Source: Rhodopseudomonas infernalis
GTDB lineage: Bacteria; Pseudomonadota; Alphaproteobacteria; Rhizobiales; Xanthobacteraceae
Direction: 5' to 3'
Length of the DNA: 64,000 bases
Assembly (NCBI RefSeq): GCF_022271405.1
Contig: NZ_JAJNAL010000022.1
Span: forward strand, 24,761-88,760
In this document: positions 16,242-25,291 of the stretch, one piece after another
How the letters are laid out: every line of letters starts with the position of its first letter
How positions within the stretch are numbered: position 1 is the first letter of the stretch
Translations under genes and position numbers: made by a program
Notes under the pieces: generated by a model
Told to the model about the DNA's origin: nothing
What the model saw: the letters and a program-made list of their open reading frames with translations, nothing else
The model's database searches: none

Positions 16242-17236
16242 GACGGGCGGCCTTGCTTCAGGCGTACGGCAATGCGGCGAGATACGCCTTGCAATGTCGG
16301 CACGATGCCCTGCGGGAGCAGAAGCACCGCGGCGATGAAGATTGAACCGAGCACGATATTCGGATCGACGATCTTGACCTGGCCGAGCCAGGTCGTCACC
16401 GCCTGCAGCAGAATGCAGCCGATGACGGGGCCGATCAGCGTGCCGAGGCCGCCGAACATCACCCAGATGATGGCTTGGGCCGCGAAGCTGACCGAAAACG
16501 AATCCGGTCCGATGAACGATCCCCACGCCGCGAACAGCGCACCCGCGAGGCCAGCCACCGCCGCGCCGATGCAGAACATCGCCAGCTTGTACCTGCGGCT
16601 GTCATAGCCGAGCAGTTCGGCGCGGGCCTCGCTCTCGCGCACGCCGATGCAGACGCGCCCGAACGGCGAACTGAGCAGCAGCCGCAGCCCGATATAGACC
16701 GCGAGCAGCAGCGCGCCTGTCAGGTAATACATCTCGTCGAAGCCGAGCGTCCATTCCGGCATGAATGGCCAGTTGATCGGTGGCACCGAGGGAATGCCGT
16801 TGTAGCCTCCGAGCGGTGCCTTGCCGATGACGAACGACTGATCCGACGTGCTGTTGACGAGGCTGTAAAGGATCAGCGAGGTGGTCAGCGATATGACGCC
16901 GAAATAGACGTCGGTCACCCGCCCGAAGAAGGCGAAGTAACCGATCAGCAGGGCGACAAAGGTCGGGACGACGATAGCGGCGAGAAGAGCAGGGGTGCTG
17001 TCGGCGAAATTGATGGCGGCGATCGCGTATGCGTAAGCGCCGAGCCCGAAGAACACCGATTGTCCGAGGCTGAGGATTCCGCCGAAGCCCCAGACCAGAC
17101 CGAGGCTGAGCGCGAAGATCGCCATCGCGGCGAACACCGTCAGATTGAACAGCGTGTAGGTTTCGACGATGAAGGGAAGGCCGCACAGCAGCACCAGGCC
17201 TGCAATGACGGCGGGAGTAAGCTTCGAGGCCATCAC
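16238..17236 (-). CDS. ABC transporter permease, UrtC/LivM type
   Basis: 332-residue inner-membrane permease. The LivM/UrtC diagnostic segment GFGGILSLGQSVFFGLGAYAYA lies near residues 50-71; here the usual T-G-Q-x-S-L-G-H is G-G-I-L-S-L-G-Q, as in UrtC. A long periplasmic loop (FVIGKAPLGGYNGIPSVPP) follows the fifth hydrophobic segment. The ATG at 17236 overlaps the end of the UrtB-like gene by 4 bases. It forms the pore with the UrtB-like protein. Confidence 0.92.
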   Translation of the reverse strand: MMASKLTPAVIAGLVLLCGLPFIVETYTLFNLTVFAAMAIFALSLGLVWGFGGILSLGQSVFFGLGAYAYAIAAINFADSTPALLAAIVVPTFVALLIGYFAFFGRVTDVYFGVISLTTSLILYSLVNSTSDQSFVIGKAPLGGYNGIPSVPPINWPFMPEWTLGFDEMYYLTGALLLAVYIGLRLLLSSPFGRVCIGVRESEARAELLGYDSRRYKLAMFCIGAAVAGLAGALFAAWGSFIGPDSFSVSFAAQAIIWVMFGGLGTLIGPVIGCILLQAVTTWLGQVKIVDPNIVLGSIFIAAVLLLPQGIVPTLQGVSRRIAVRLKQGRPS

Positions 17237-18099
17237 ACACCACCGCGGAAAAATCGGCCGGTGATCCCCGACGGCAGAATGCGCAGCAGCAGGATCGCCG
17301 CGGCAAGCAGCGCGACGTGCCCCATCACGGGCGTCGAGACGATCGTCGTGATTTCGCTCACGGTCCCGAGCAGCGCCGAGGCCAGAACCGATCCGGTGAG
17401 CGGCAGCGGCCCGCCGGAGATCACGGTGATGAACGCCTTGGCGATGTAGACCGTGCCGGACACCGGCATGACACCTGCGATCGGCGCGAAGATCGCGCCC
17501 GCCAGACCCGACAACGCTGCGCCCAATGCGAATGTCTGGGCATAGATGCGTTTGACGTCTGCCCCCAGCGCCCAGGCCATCGCGGCATTTTCCATCGTGC
17601 CACGTCCGATCAGCCCGAAGCTGGTCCAGCGCAACAGCCCGTACAACAGGGCCGCCACGACGACTGCCATGCCGATCACGAAGAATGTGTAGATGCCCTC
17701 CCGATACGCACCGATCTCGATCGATCCGAACGGCTGGCCAACGCCGCGCTGGTCATAGCCCAGCGTGACCGAGGCGATCCCGATCAACAGAAGGCTGAGG
17801 CCCCATGTCGCCAGGATCGTCTCCACCGTCCGCCCGTAGAGATGGCGGATGATCAGCCGCTCGACCACAAGGCCGAGCAGCACGCAAACCAGGGGAGCCA
17901 CGATGAGCATGGCCACCCAGGTGTTGACGCCAGCCTGGACTGCCAGGATGAAGGCGAAACCGCCTACCATCAGAAATTCGCCATGGGCGAAATTGATCAC
18001 GCCCATCATGCCGAAGATGACGGCGAGCCCCGCGGTTATCAGAAAGAGGCTCGCCACGGCATACAGCACGTGGATGGCCGTGATCAGTGACAGCTCCAT
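17233..18099 (-). CDS. ABC transporter permease, UrtB/LivH type
   Basis: 288-residue LivH/UrtB-family permease: N-terminal hydrophobic segments run into MMGVINFAHGEFLMVGG (NFAHG motif), and the coupling loop is near GADVKRIYAQTFALG. It lies 20 bases after the binding-protein gene in the same operon and overlaps the UrtC-like gene. True urea transport operons normally sit beside urease genes; none is here, and the operon instead starts with an amidase, so an amide substrate is likelier. Confidence 0.92.
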   Translation of the reverse strand: MELSLITAIHVLYAVASLFLITAGLAVIFGMMGVINFAHGEFLMVGGFAFILAVQAGVNTWVAMLIVAPLVCVLLGLVVERLIIRHLYGRTVETILATWGLSLLLIGIASVTLGYDQRGVGQPFGSIEIGAYREGIYTFFVIGMAVVVAALLYGLLRWTSFGLIGRGTMENAAMAWALGADVKRIYAQTFALGAALSGLAGAIFAPIAGVMPVSGTVYIAKAFITVISGGPLPLTGSVLASALLGTVSEITTIVSTPVMGHVALLAAAILLLRILPSGITGRFFRGGV

Positions 18100-18119
18100 C
18101 GCAGTCTCTCAAATATCGC

Positions 18120-19352
18120 TCAGCCGGTCGGGCCGAACTGCTGATTCAGGCCCGGATTCTTGACGAGGTCGCAGCGGTCGTCATCGATCACCGGCGGCAA
18201 CTGCTCCCAGGTCTGCTGGATGGCGAACGCGCCGTCCTTCACTTCGGCCAGCGACATGTTGAGCAGGCAGTGGTTGGTCTTCGGATCGAACTGAACCTTG
18301 CCGCTCGGTCCTTCGATCGACAGGCCCGATGCAGACGCTTTCAGCATGGCGTCGCGGTCGGTGGAGTTCGCCGCCTTCACGGCAGCCGCCCATAGCATCA
18401 TGCTCTGGTAGTCCGCAGGCGCGAGTGTGCCGATGAACTTGTCGGACGGGAACTTCGCCTTCCAACGCGCCTGGAACGCCTTGTTGGCCGGGGTGTCGAC
18501 TTCGTCGAACACGTTCTTGCAGGTGATGATGCCCTCGGTGACCGTCTTGGGCAGGCGAAGATTCTCGCCGGAATCGCCGTAAGCATGCGCGGCGAGCCTG
18601 ATCGTTTTGTTGAGGCCGGCCGCGGCCCACTGGCTGTAGAACGCCTCATGCGCAGGACCAACCAGCACCGCATAAATCACATCGGCCTTGGCCTGCTGGA
18701 TCTTGTTCAGGATGGCGCTGAAGTTGTTGACGTCGAGCGGTGCGAAATCGGTGCCGACGATCTGGCCCTTGTTGGCGGCCGCGATCTCCTCCGCCCACTT
18801 CGCCGAGTACTGACCGAAATTGTAGTCCGCCGCGACCGTGTAGATGCGCGGGCCGGCTTTCTCGATCATGTACGGAATCATTTTCGAGAGCAGCTGCGGC
18901 GGGGTCGGCCCGGTGACGATCGTGTTGCGATCGCAGACGCCGCCCTCATAGATCATGTCATAGTAGTATGGAATCTTGCCGCGGCTGAGGATCGGCCGGA
19001 TCACCTCGCGGGCCGCGCTGGTGATGGCGCCGTGCACCGCGACGACGCGGTCCTTCAGCACGAGCTGCTGGGCAAACTGGGCGTAGAGCTTGTTGTCCGA
19101 CTGGGTATCGTAGTGGACGAGCTGCACCTGTCTGCCGAGCAACCCACCCGCGACGTTGATTTCATCGACGGCGAGTTGGATGGCGTGCAGCTTCGGCTGT
19201 CCAAACACCTGGAACGGGCCGGAGGTGTCCATCAGGAAGCCGACCTTGATGGGGGCGGCGGCAAGAACCGCAGGTGCGCCGAGTAGCGGCGTGACCCCGG
19301 CCGCGGCGACGCCGGTCGTCATTGTCTTCAGCAAATGCCGTCTGGAAATCAT
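18120..19352 (-). CDS. ABC transporter substrate-binding protein, UrtA/AmiC-like, Tat signal
   Basis: 410 residues. The N-terminus carries a twin-arginine motif (SRRHLLK at residues 3-9) before a hydrophobic stretch ending AVLAAAP, so export by the Tat pathway after folding is predicted, as in many UrtA proteins. The mature part (IKVGFLMDTSGPFQVFGQ..., NFGQYSAKWAEEI, GPAHEAFYSQW) matches the urea/short-chain amide binding group (Peripla_BP_5). It lies 30 bases downstream of the amidase gene and 20 bases upstream of the UrtB-like permease gene. It delivers the ligand, probably an amide, to the four membrane components encoded downstream. Confidence 0.92.
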   Translation of the reverse strand: MISRRHLLKTMTTGVAAAGVTPLLGAPAVLAAAPIKVGFLMDTSGPFQVFGQPKLHAIQLAVDEINVAGGLLGRQVQLVHYDTQSDNKLYAQFAQQLVLKDRVVAVHGAITSAAREVIRPILSRGKIPYYYDMIYEGGVCDRNTIVTGPTPPQLLSKMIPYMIEKAGPRIYTVAADYNFGQYSAKWAEEIAAANKGQIVGTDFAPLDVNNFSAILNKIQQAKADVIYAVLVGPAHEAFYSQWAAAGLNKTIRLAAHAYGDSGENLRLPKTVTEGIITCKNVFDEVDTPANKAFQARWKAKFPSDKFIGTLAPADYQSMMLWAAAVKAANSTDRDAMLKASASGLSIEGPSGKVQFDPKTNHCLLNMSLAEVKDGAFAIQQTWEQLPPVIDDDRCDLVKNPGLNQQFGPTG

Positions 19353-19382
19353 GGTGTCCTCCTTTGTGCGCCGAAGCGTCTG

Positions 19383-20882
19383 TTATGTTGCTTGCGTCGT
19401 GCGTGCAGAAGCGGCGGGTCGTTTCGGATCTGGCGGCGGCAGACGTCCCAGCTCCATTTCGGCGGCGAGACCAAGGCTGAGCAGTTCGGTATCGCGGCCG
19501 GCGAGACCGTCAAATTCGAGCCCCACCGGCAGGCCGTCCGACGTCAGCCCGGCAGCAAGGCTGAGTCCGGGCACGCCGAGCGCGCAGGTGAACCGGGTGT
19601 TCTGGATGAAAACCCCGACCTTGCTGACAACCGCGCCATTGACGGTGATTTCTTCCTCGAAGTAATCGCCGTCCCGGTTGATCGGCGGCGCCGGCAAAGG
19701 CTCGGTGGGAAACGCAATGGCATGAAGCCCATGTGCCCGGAACATTGCATCATAGCCGTCGCGAATGCGCGCCCGTGCAGCACCCCGTGCGGTGGCGACA
19801 GCCGCGGCTGTCAGCGGCGCTTCGCGCGCCAGCTGGAACATGCGCCGCGTATCCAGGCTGGCGATGGCGTCGACGACTTCAGTAGCGTCGAGATCGATGG
19901 CATGGCGACGGAAGAAGTCGGCGAGGTCGTCGCGCATGCCCACGTTGATCAACGTCCAGAACGTTTCGTTGGCTTCCGGAAGGTAGCTGGCATCGACTTC
20001 GATCAGCGTGGCGCCGGCGGATTGCAGCCGGGCAAGCGCCGCTTTGGTGACGCGCTCGACCTCCGGATCAAGCGCCTCCCAATAGTGCTGCCGGGGAACG
20101 CCAATCCGCATGTCCTTCAGCCGGGCGGAAGTGGCGTGCGGGGTGCCTGCGATCGCCGCGTGCATCAGCGCCACGTCTTCCACGGTCCGCGCCATCGGGC
20201 CGACGGTGTCGAGGTCGACCGCTAACGGCACCACGCCATCCAGCGAGTAGCGCACGCCGCCGACCGATGTCGGCCGCAGCGCCGCCGTGCCGCAGAACGC
20301 CGAGGGGATACGCACCGAGCCGGCCGTATCGGTGCCGAGGCCGACCGGCACGATGCGCGCGGCGATCGCCGCCGCGGTGCCGCCGCTCGATCCGCCGGCG
20401 ACCCGGGAGGGATCGTAGGGATTGCCGACCGCGCCGAATGTCGGGTTCGACGAGGTGCCGCCGCCGGCCAGCTCGTGCATGTTGGCTTTGCCGAAAACGA
20501 ACGCGCCGGCCTGCAGCAGCGCAGACACCACGGGGGCGTTGCTTCCAGGATGGTTGCTCTTCAGCGCGGCGGTCGAGGCCGAGGTCGGAAAGCCGATCGT
20601 GTCGATATTGTCCTTCACGGCGACAGGGATGCCGCCGAGCAGCCCCAGCGGCTCGTCCTTGCGACGCGCAAGATCGACGCTGCGCGCCGCCTCCATCACG
20701 CGCGCTTCGTCGCAATAAGTCAGCGCATTGAGATCGCGGTTGGCCCGCCAGTTCGCCAACAGGGCCGACGCATAGGCTTCGGCGGTCAGCCCGCCGTCGC
20801 GGATGTGCCCGGCAGCCTCTGTCGCAGTCAGGTTGGCGAGAGTGATGTCAGGCGCCGGCGCCACATGGCTGGATCGTGTCAT
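19383..20882 (-). CDS. amidase (amidase signature family, mandelamide-hydrolase-like)
   Basis: 499 residues, the full length for the family. The triad is visible: the lysine in VAVKDNID, the cis-serine in GGSSGGTAAA, and the nucleophile serine in GTDTAGSVRIPS. There is no export signal, so it acts in the cytoplasm on an imported amide, giving the acid and ammonia. Overall pattern and length recall mandelamide and related aryl-amide hydrolases, but the substrate cannot be fixed from sequence. The ATG at 20882 opens the six-gene transport operon; AGGGATG precedes it. The divergent AraC gene at 21161 is the likely regulator. Confidence 0.92.
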   Translation of the reverse strand: MTRSSHVAPAPDITLANLTATEAAGHIRDGGLTAEAYASALLANWRANRDLNALTYCDEARVMEAARSVDLARRKDEPLGLLGGIPVAVKDNIDTIGFPTSASTAALKSNHPGSNAPVVSALLQAGAFVFGKANMHELAGGGTSSNPTFGAVGNPYDPSRVAGGSSGGTAAAIAARIVPVGLGTDTAGSVRIPSAFCGTAALRPTSVGGVRYSLDGVVPLAVDLDTVGPMARTVEDVALMHAAIAGTPHATSARLKDMRIGVPRQHYWEALDPEVERVTKAALARLQSAGATLIEVDASYLPEANETFWTLINVGMRDDLADFFRRHAIDLDATEVVDAIASLDTRRMFQLAREAPLTAAAVATARGAARARIRDGYDAMFRAHGLHAIAFPTEPLPAPPINRDGDYFEEEITVNGAVVSKVGVFIQNTRFTCALGVPGLSLAAGLTSDGLPVGLEFDGLAGRDTELLSLGLAAEMELGRLPPPDPKRPAASARTTQAT

Positions 20883-21160
20883 TTGTTCATCCCTGCGCGG
20901 TGTAGTTGGCGTCTGCGTTCCCGAGCCCGGCCTCGATGGCAGACGAGCCGCTGGCTACCCACCGCTTACGCCGGCAATCTAAGCCCTGCCCAAACCGGTC
21001 GGCTTGTCCGGGCGTGCCTGCGACTTGACTGTCCTTGCCACTTGGGGAGCGCACAGGTAGCGTCAGGACCACGGCAAACGGCGGCTGTGTCGGGTCGCCA
21101 TGGCAGGAACTGTGCAACAAGCGCGGAACATCGCATGACGCTGCACCGGAGTGAAACAAG
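20883..21160. promoter_or_regulatory. divergent promoter region, amidase/Urt-like operon versus AraC gene
   Basis: 278 bases with no coding sequence between two divergent starts. The amidase operon promoter and the regulator promoter must both lie here. I found no convincing direct repeats for an AraC site and no clear -35/-10 pair by eye. A GGAG lies 8 bases before the AraC start. Confidence 0.5.
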
Positions 21161-22117
21161 ATGAACCGCGCGGCCATCGCCTCGGCGAATGCGAGCGGCG
21201 GTTTCGAGTACTGGCATCAAGTCACTTGCCTGAACTATTCCACCACGGATTGCCGGATCCCGGATGACGCCGATTTTGACGGAAAGATCGACGTCAAGTC
21301 GCTCGGGGCGCTGCTGATCAGCGATATCGTGGCGTGTACCTCGCCCGACAACCCGATCCGCGTCACCCGGCGGGCGCAGCATATCCGCAAGGATGGGCGC
21401 GACGACTTCATGCTCTGGCTGACGCTGAAGGGCACCGCAACACTTGCGCAGGACGATCGTGCGGCGCTGATGCGCCCGGGCGATCTGATACTCCACGATC
21501 AGACGCGGCCCTTCGTTCTCGAATTCAGCGAGACCCATCGCTGCATCATGATCACCATTCCCCGGCCGCTGCTGATTTCGCGGCTGCCGACCGCGCGCCG
21601 ATGCGTGGCGCGGCGGATCGCGGCGGGGACGCCGATCGGCGCGCTCGCGGCATCGATGACCGAGCACCTCAGCCGGATGGACGCGCAAGCCGAGCTCGAC
21701 GTGGCGCAGCGGATCTGCGCGTCCGCGCTCGACATCCTGGCAACGACCATCGAGACGGAATTGAAGGAGCCAGCCGCGCCGCTGCCGCGCCGAGCGCGTC
21801 AGCTCGAGCAGGTCAAACGCTATCTAATCGATAATCTTCACGACACCGAGATCACGCTCGAGCAGATCGCGAAGAGCCAGCGCATGGCGCCGCGTACCCT
21901 GAACCGGGTGTTTGCGATGGAAGGCACCACGCCGATCCGGTGGCTGTGGCGGCAGCGACTGGCTGCGAGCTACAAGGCGCTCGCGGAAGGCCACGTGCAG
22001 CAGGTGACCGACGCGGCCTTCAGCTGCGGCTTCAGCGATCCCTCGCATTTCAGCCGCGCCTTCAAGGCCGAGTTCGGCCTCACACCGCAGGAGGTGAGCC
22101 GTCGCCGGCTTGCCTGA
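21161..22117 (+). CDS. AraC-family transcriptional regulator
   Basis: 318 residues. An N-terminal cupin-like sensing domain (about residues 45-190, including ALMRPGDLILHDQTRPF) is followed by a C-terminal AraC DNA-binding domain with two helix-turn-helix units (ITLEQIAKSQRMAPRTLNRVF and VTDAAFSCGFSDPSHFSRAF) and the closing FGLTPQEVS. It belongs to the AraC_binding_2 group, often activators of amide or aromatic catabolic operons. It is divergent from the amidase/transport operon, the usual arrangement for its own target. Start: ATG at 21161 with GGAG upstream. Confidence 0.92.
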   Translation: MNRAAIASANASGGFEYWHQVTCLNYSTTDCRIPDDADFDGKIDVKSLGALLISDIVACTSPDNPIRVTRRAQHIRKDGRDDFMLWLTLKGTATLAQDDRAALMRPGDLILHDQTRPFVLEFSETHRCIMITIPRPLLISRLPTARRCVARRIAAGTPIGALAASMTEHLSRMDAQAELDVAQRICASALDILATTIETELKEPAAPLPRRARQLEQVKRYLIDNLHDTEITLEQIAKSQRMAPRTLNRVFAMEGTTPIRWLWRQRLAASYKALAEGHVQQVTDAAFSCGFSDPSHFSRAFKAEFGLTPQEVSRRRLA

Positions 22118-22206
22118 CGAACACCGGGGAGGCGATGACAGCCTTCGTGGAACTGCGCAGCGGCGGGGAGGCCGGCTCTAGAAGCCGTGTGTTCGGGTCT
22201 GCCAAA

Positions 22207-22283
22207 TGGCGCGCTCGGAAGGATTCGAACCTCCGACCCTCGGAATCGAAATCCGATGCTCTATCCAGCTGAGCTACGAGCGC
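22207..22283 (-). tRNA. tRNA-Arg (anticodon TCG)
   Basis: On the minus strand a complete 77-base cloverleaf: acceptor GCGCTCG / CGAGCGC, D-arm AGCTCAGCTGGATAGAGC, anticodon stem TCGGA / TCCGA around the loop TTTCGAT (anticodon TCG), T-loop TTCGAAT, discriminator G and an encoded CCA (22207-22209). It reads CGA codons. The 5' end is at 22283. Confidence 0.97.
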
Positions 22284-22530
22284 CTTGGTCAAGGATCCGG
22301 CCACGACGCGGTCGGATCTGGGCCGATTACAGCATTTCGAACCGGATTCACAGGGGGGGTGGCGGGAATTGCCCAGGTTTCGGCTGGCAAGTCGCGGCTA
22401 GAGTTCTGCCCACTTTTTCGCCGGAATGGCATGCTTAACGAATTGCAAACATTGTGAAGCCACAGTGTGGGCTTGACGGTGCCGTGCCGCCGTTGTCCTG
22501 TCCGTTCGACATCTCAGTTGCCGATTGTCC

Positions 22531-22977
22531 ATGCGAAGATTGCTTCCGCTGCTGCTGCTCCCTCTGGTGCTGATGGTGTCGCCGGCGCATGCCGACCTGC
22601 GCATCACCCGCGACCATGGCGGCTACGTCACCGAATACAAAGCCAAGTACGAGCGGATCCGTGATCGCCGCGAACGGGTGATCATCGACGGCATCTGCAA
22701 TTCGGCCTGCACCATGGTGTTCGGCATCGTGCCGCTGAACAAGATCTGCGTCACGCCGCGCGCCAGCCTCGGCTTCCATCTCGCCTATTACGACAAGGCC
22801 TTCACCTTCGGCATCAAGGTCAACAGTTCCGAAGGTACCGACGAGCTGATGGGCTATTACCCGCAGCCGGTGAAGGACTGGATCCGCCGCAACGGCGGGC
22901 TCACCAACGAGATGAAGAAGATCAAGAACGGCAGGGAGCTGTGGAAGATCGTCGATCCGTGTCCTGAGGATTTTTGA
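22531..22977 (+). CDS. small secreted protein, COG3904-like (ClpP/crotonase-type pattern)
   Basis: 148 residues from the ATG at 22531 (an in-frame TTG two codons earlier is an alternative). A Sec signal peptide is clear: MRRLLPLLLLPLVLMVSPAHA, cleavage before DLRI. The mature protein carries DGICNSACTMVFGIVP followed by ASLGFHLAY. This arrangement resembles predicted periplasmic proteins of COG3904, which are distantly related to ClpP/crotonase-fold proteases, with the serine and histidine in the expected order. Whether it is an active protease is unknown. It stands alone between tRNA-Arg and the PhzF-like gene. Confidence 0.75.
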   Translation: MRRLLPLLLLPLVLMVSPAHADLRITRDHGGYVTEYKAKYERIRDRRERVIIDGICNSACTMVFGIVPLNKICVTPRASLGFHLAYYDKAFTFGIKVNSSEGTDELMGYYPQPVKDWIRRNGGLTNEMKKIKNGRELWKIVDPCPEDF

Positions 22978-23054
22978 GCCCGCCAGGCTCACGCATCGCG
23001 GTTGGGCGTTCCTGATGAGACCCTGGCCGGTGCGCGCGGCGATGAGCCGCGCAT

Positions 23055-23963
23055 TCAGTCCAGCCCGAGTGTCCCGGCCATCACCGGCACGCAGCTCCCG
23101 CCGATCGACGTCATGGTGACTTCGCCGCTTTGCTTATCGGCACGGGCGAACAGCGTGCTGGGACGCCCCATCTCGAACCCCTGCATGATCGTCTTCGTCA
23201 GGCTCAAATCAGCCTCCGGCCGCAGCTGAGCGAGCAAGCCGATCAGCGCAACATTGGCGCTGCCGGTCGCGGGGTCTTCGGGAATGCTGTGCTGCGGCGC
23301 GAACATCCGCGCGCGGATGTCGATCGTGTCCTCATTCGTTTGAACATAGAGCAGCACGCTGGTCGCGGGGAGCTTCGCGATCTGATCCTGGAAGAGGTCG
23401 ACGCGCGGCCGGGCGGCCACGAGAGCGTCGCGGCTCTTCAGCTCGGCCAAGATGAACGCGGCGCCGCACGAGGCGATGCAGGGTGTGTGTGCGGTCGTCG
23501 CGATGTCCTCTGTGGCGAGCGAACAGGCCGCCGTGATCAGTGCCGGGGCGACGTCCTGTCCGATCGACAGGCGTTGCGGCGACGTCAATCGCGCCCCGGT
23601 GATGGTCGCGCTACTCCGGATCAGCTCGATCGGCACCAGCCCCGCTTTTTCCTCGAACACGACGCGGTCGCCCGCAATGGGACGGCCGTAGCTTTCGCCG
23701 ATCCGCCCGAGGACATAGGCGGTGCCGACATTGGGATGACCGGCGAACGGCATCTCGCCTTTCGGTGTGAAGATGCGCACCTCCGCGGTGTACGCGGGAT
23801 CGCGCGGCGGCAGCACGAAGGTCGTTTCCGACAGGTTGAACTCCGCCGCGATGGCCTGCATTTGCGCGGTCGACAGCCCGTCGGCATTCAGCACGACGGC
23901 GAGCGGATTGCCGCCGAACCGTTCGGAAGTGAAGACATCGACGGTCTGAAATTGGAGCTGCAT
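23055..23963 (-). CDS. PhzF-family isomerase/epimerase-like protein
   Basis: 302 residues from the ATG at 23963. It shows the PhzF pattern: an N-terminal VDVFTSERFGGNPLAVVL, an early LSETTFVLPP containing the catalytic glutamate, the motif FAGHPNVGTAYVL, and a second-half EDPATGSANVALIG. The family is built of two hot-dog-like halves, and members are isomerases or epimerases acting on small metabolites; most have unknown substrates. It is divergent from the DMT exporter gene, 86 bases away. Length and motifs are normal. A phenazine role is not implied. Confidence 0.9.
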   Translation of the reverse strand: MQLQFQTVDVFTSERFGGNPLAVVLNADGLSTAQMQAIAAEFNLSETTFVLPPRDPAYTAEVRIFTPKGEMPFAGHPNVGTAYVLGRIGESYGRPIAGDRVVFEEKAGLVPIELIRSSATITGARLTSPQRLSIGQDVAPALITAACSLATEDIATTAHTPCIASCGAAFILAELKSRDALVAARPRVDLFQDQIAKLPATSVLLYVQTNEDTIDIRARMFAPQHSIPEDPATGSANVALIGLLAQLRPEADLSLTKTIMQGFEMGRPSTLFARADKQSGEVTMTSIGGSCVPVMAGTLGLD

Positions 23964-24049
23964 GTGCGGAGCCTGGGGTGGATGTGCTCGTCTTTGACCC
24001 GAGCATTTCGTGATTGCCTGCCACCTTACGATCGGGCACTCAGGCTGCA

Positions 24050-24925
24050 ATGAAAAACTCCACCGAGCATTTGGCCGCGCGTGCGGCGCCGGCGATCTTC
24101 GTAGTGCTGTGGAGCACCGGCTTCGTCGGCACCAAATATGCGCTGAGCGGTGCCGAGCCGCTGACCTATCTCACCCTGCGGATGATCCTGGTGGTGGCGC
24201 TGATGGCGATCATCGCCTTCGTCGCCCGGCCGCGCTGGCCGAACCTCGCCGGCATCGGCCACAGCGTCGTCGCCGGACTGCTGGTGCACGGCGTCTATCT
24301 CGCCGGCACGGCGATCGCCATCGCGCATTCGGTGCCGGCAGGCCTGTCGGCGCTGATCCCCGGCCTGCAGCCGATCCTGACCTCGACGCTGGCCAATCGC
24401 TGGCTCGGCGAACGCGTCACCGTGCAGCAATGGCTCGGACTGGCGCTGGGCCTCGGCGGCGCGCTGATGATCATGCACAACCGCACGATCAGCGGCGATG
24501 CGGGATGGGGCTGGTTGGCATCAGGCTGCTCGCTGATCAGCATCACGCTCGGCACGCTGTATCAGAAGCGGTTCTGCAGCGGCATCGACTGGCGCGCCGG
24601 CAACATCGTGCAATTTCTCGCCGCGATGGCGCTGTTCGGCATCGGCGCGCTGCTGTTCGAAACCCGCGAAGTCCGCTGGACCGCCGAGTTCGTGCTGGCG
24701 CTGACCTGGCTGGCGCTGGTGCTGTCGATCGGTTCGATCGGCCTGTTGTACTGGCTGATCCGCCGCTCGGCGGCGACGTCGGTGGCGAGCCTGTTCTATC
24801 TGGTGCCGGCCGTGACCGCGCTGATGGCCTTCGTGCTGTTCGACGAGCGCCTCGACGCCATCGCCATCGCCGGCATGGCGATCTGCGCCGCCGCGGTGTT
24901 CCTGGTGAACCGGACGCGGGTCTAG
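24050..24925 (+). CDS. EamA/DMT-family membrane transporter
   Basis: 291 residues with about ten hydrophobic segments in two repeated EamA halves. The first begins AAPAIFVVLWSTGFVGTKYAL, and the second ends in the FYLVPAVTALMAFVLFDERL pattern typical of RhaT/YdcZ-type exporters. It probably exports a metabolite or amino acid. Start: ATG at 24050; an upstream in-frame start at 24014 would add a non-hydrophobic segment that lacks family similarity. No linked regulator is visible. Confidence 0.88.
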   Translation: MKNSTEHLAARAAPAIFVVLWSTGFVGTKYALSGAEPLTYLTLRMILVVALMAIIAFVARPRWPNLAGIGHSVVAGLLVHGVYLAGTAIAIAHSVPAGLSALIPGLQPILTSTLANRWLGERVTVQQWLGLALGLGGALMIMHNRTISGDAGWGWLASGCSLISITLGTLYQKRFCSGIDWRAGNIVQFLAAMALFGIGALLFETREVRWTAEFVLALTWLALVLSIGSIGLLYWLIRRSAATSVASLFYLVPAVTALMAFVLFDERLDAIAIAGMAICAAAVFLVNRTRV

Positions 24926-25238
24926 CGGCAAGCGGCTATGCGGTCGTCCGGCTCAAGCCGAACGCATCGGATGAAGTCGGAGCGGGCCGAACAAGCAAGA
25001 TGGGCTGTGGAATACTGGGGCGCGGGCCGAGCCGGGCGATGACCATGGGGGCAGGGTGGCGCCCCGTAGTCGGCCGTCAGTCCGGGGCGCTGCAAAGTCG
25101 CGAAGCCGGAATCCGGGGCGGCAACAAGCTCTGCACTTCGGGGGCGCACAGACGTGCCGTGCGCCCCGAATGAAGACGGGCGAAGCGCGCGAACTCACGG
25201 AGACAGATGCCCGACAGCTCTGCGTCACCCCCTCAGCA
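24926..25238. other. gene-free stretch with one hairpin
   Basis: No plausible gene. It contains an imperfect hairpin, TTCGGGGGCGCAC (25138-25149 region) against GTGCGCCCCGAA (25159-25170), one bulged G, no T-run. Together with the terminator at 25239-25270 it fills the gap between the convergent DMT exporter and H1-like genes. Confidence 0.5.
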
Positions 25239-25270
25239 AGAAGCCTCCGGCCTGGTGACCGGAGGCTTCT
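25239..25270 (-). terminator. hairpin terminator of the H1-like gene
   Basis: Perfect 12-bp stem AGAAGCCTCCGG / CCGGAGGCTTCT with an 8-base loop, 22 bases after the stop codon of the minus-strand H1-like gene. The T-run is short (CTTCTTGC on the minus strand). Confidence 0.75.
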
Positions 25271-25291
25271 GCGGTGGAGAAGGAAAGCGGC

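Noticed and set aside
14813..19352. True urea uptake operon (urtABCDE)
   Set aside because: Although subunits resemble Urt proteins, there are no urease genes and the operon starts with an amidase, so I did not assign urt symbols.
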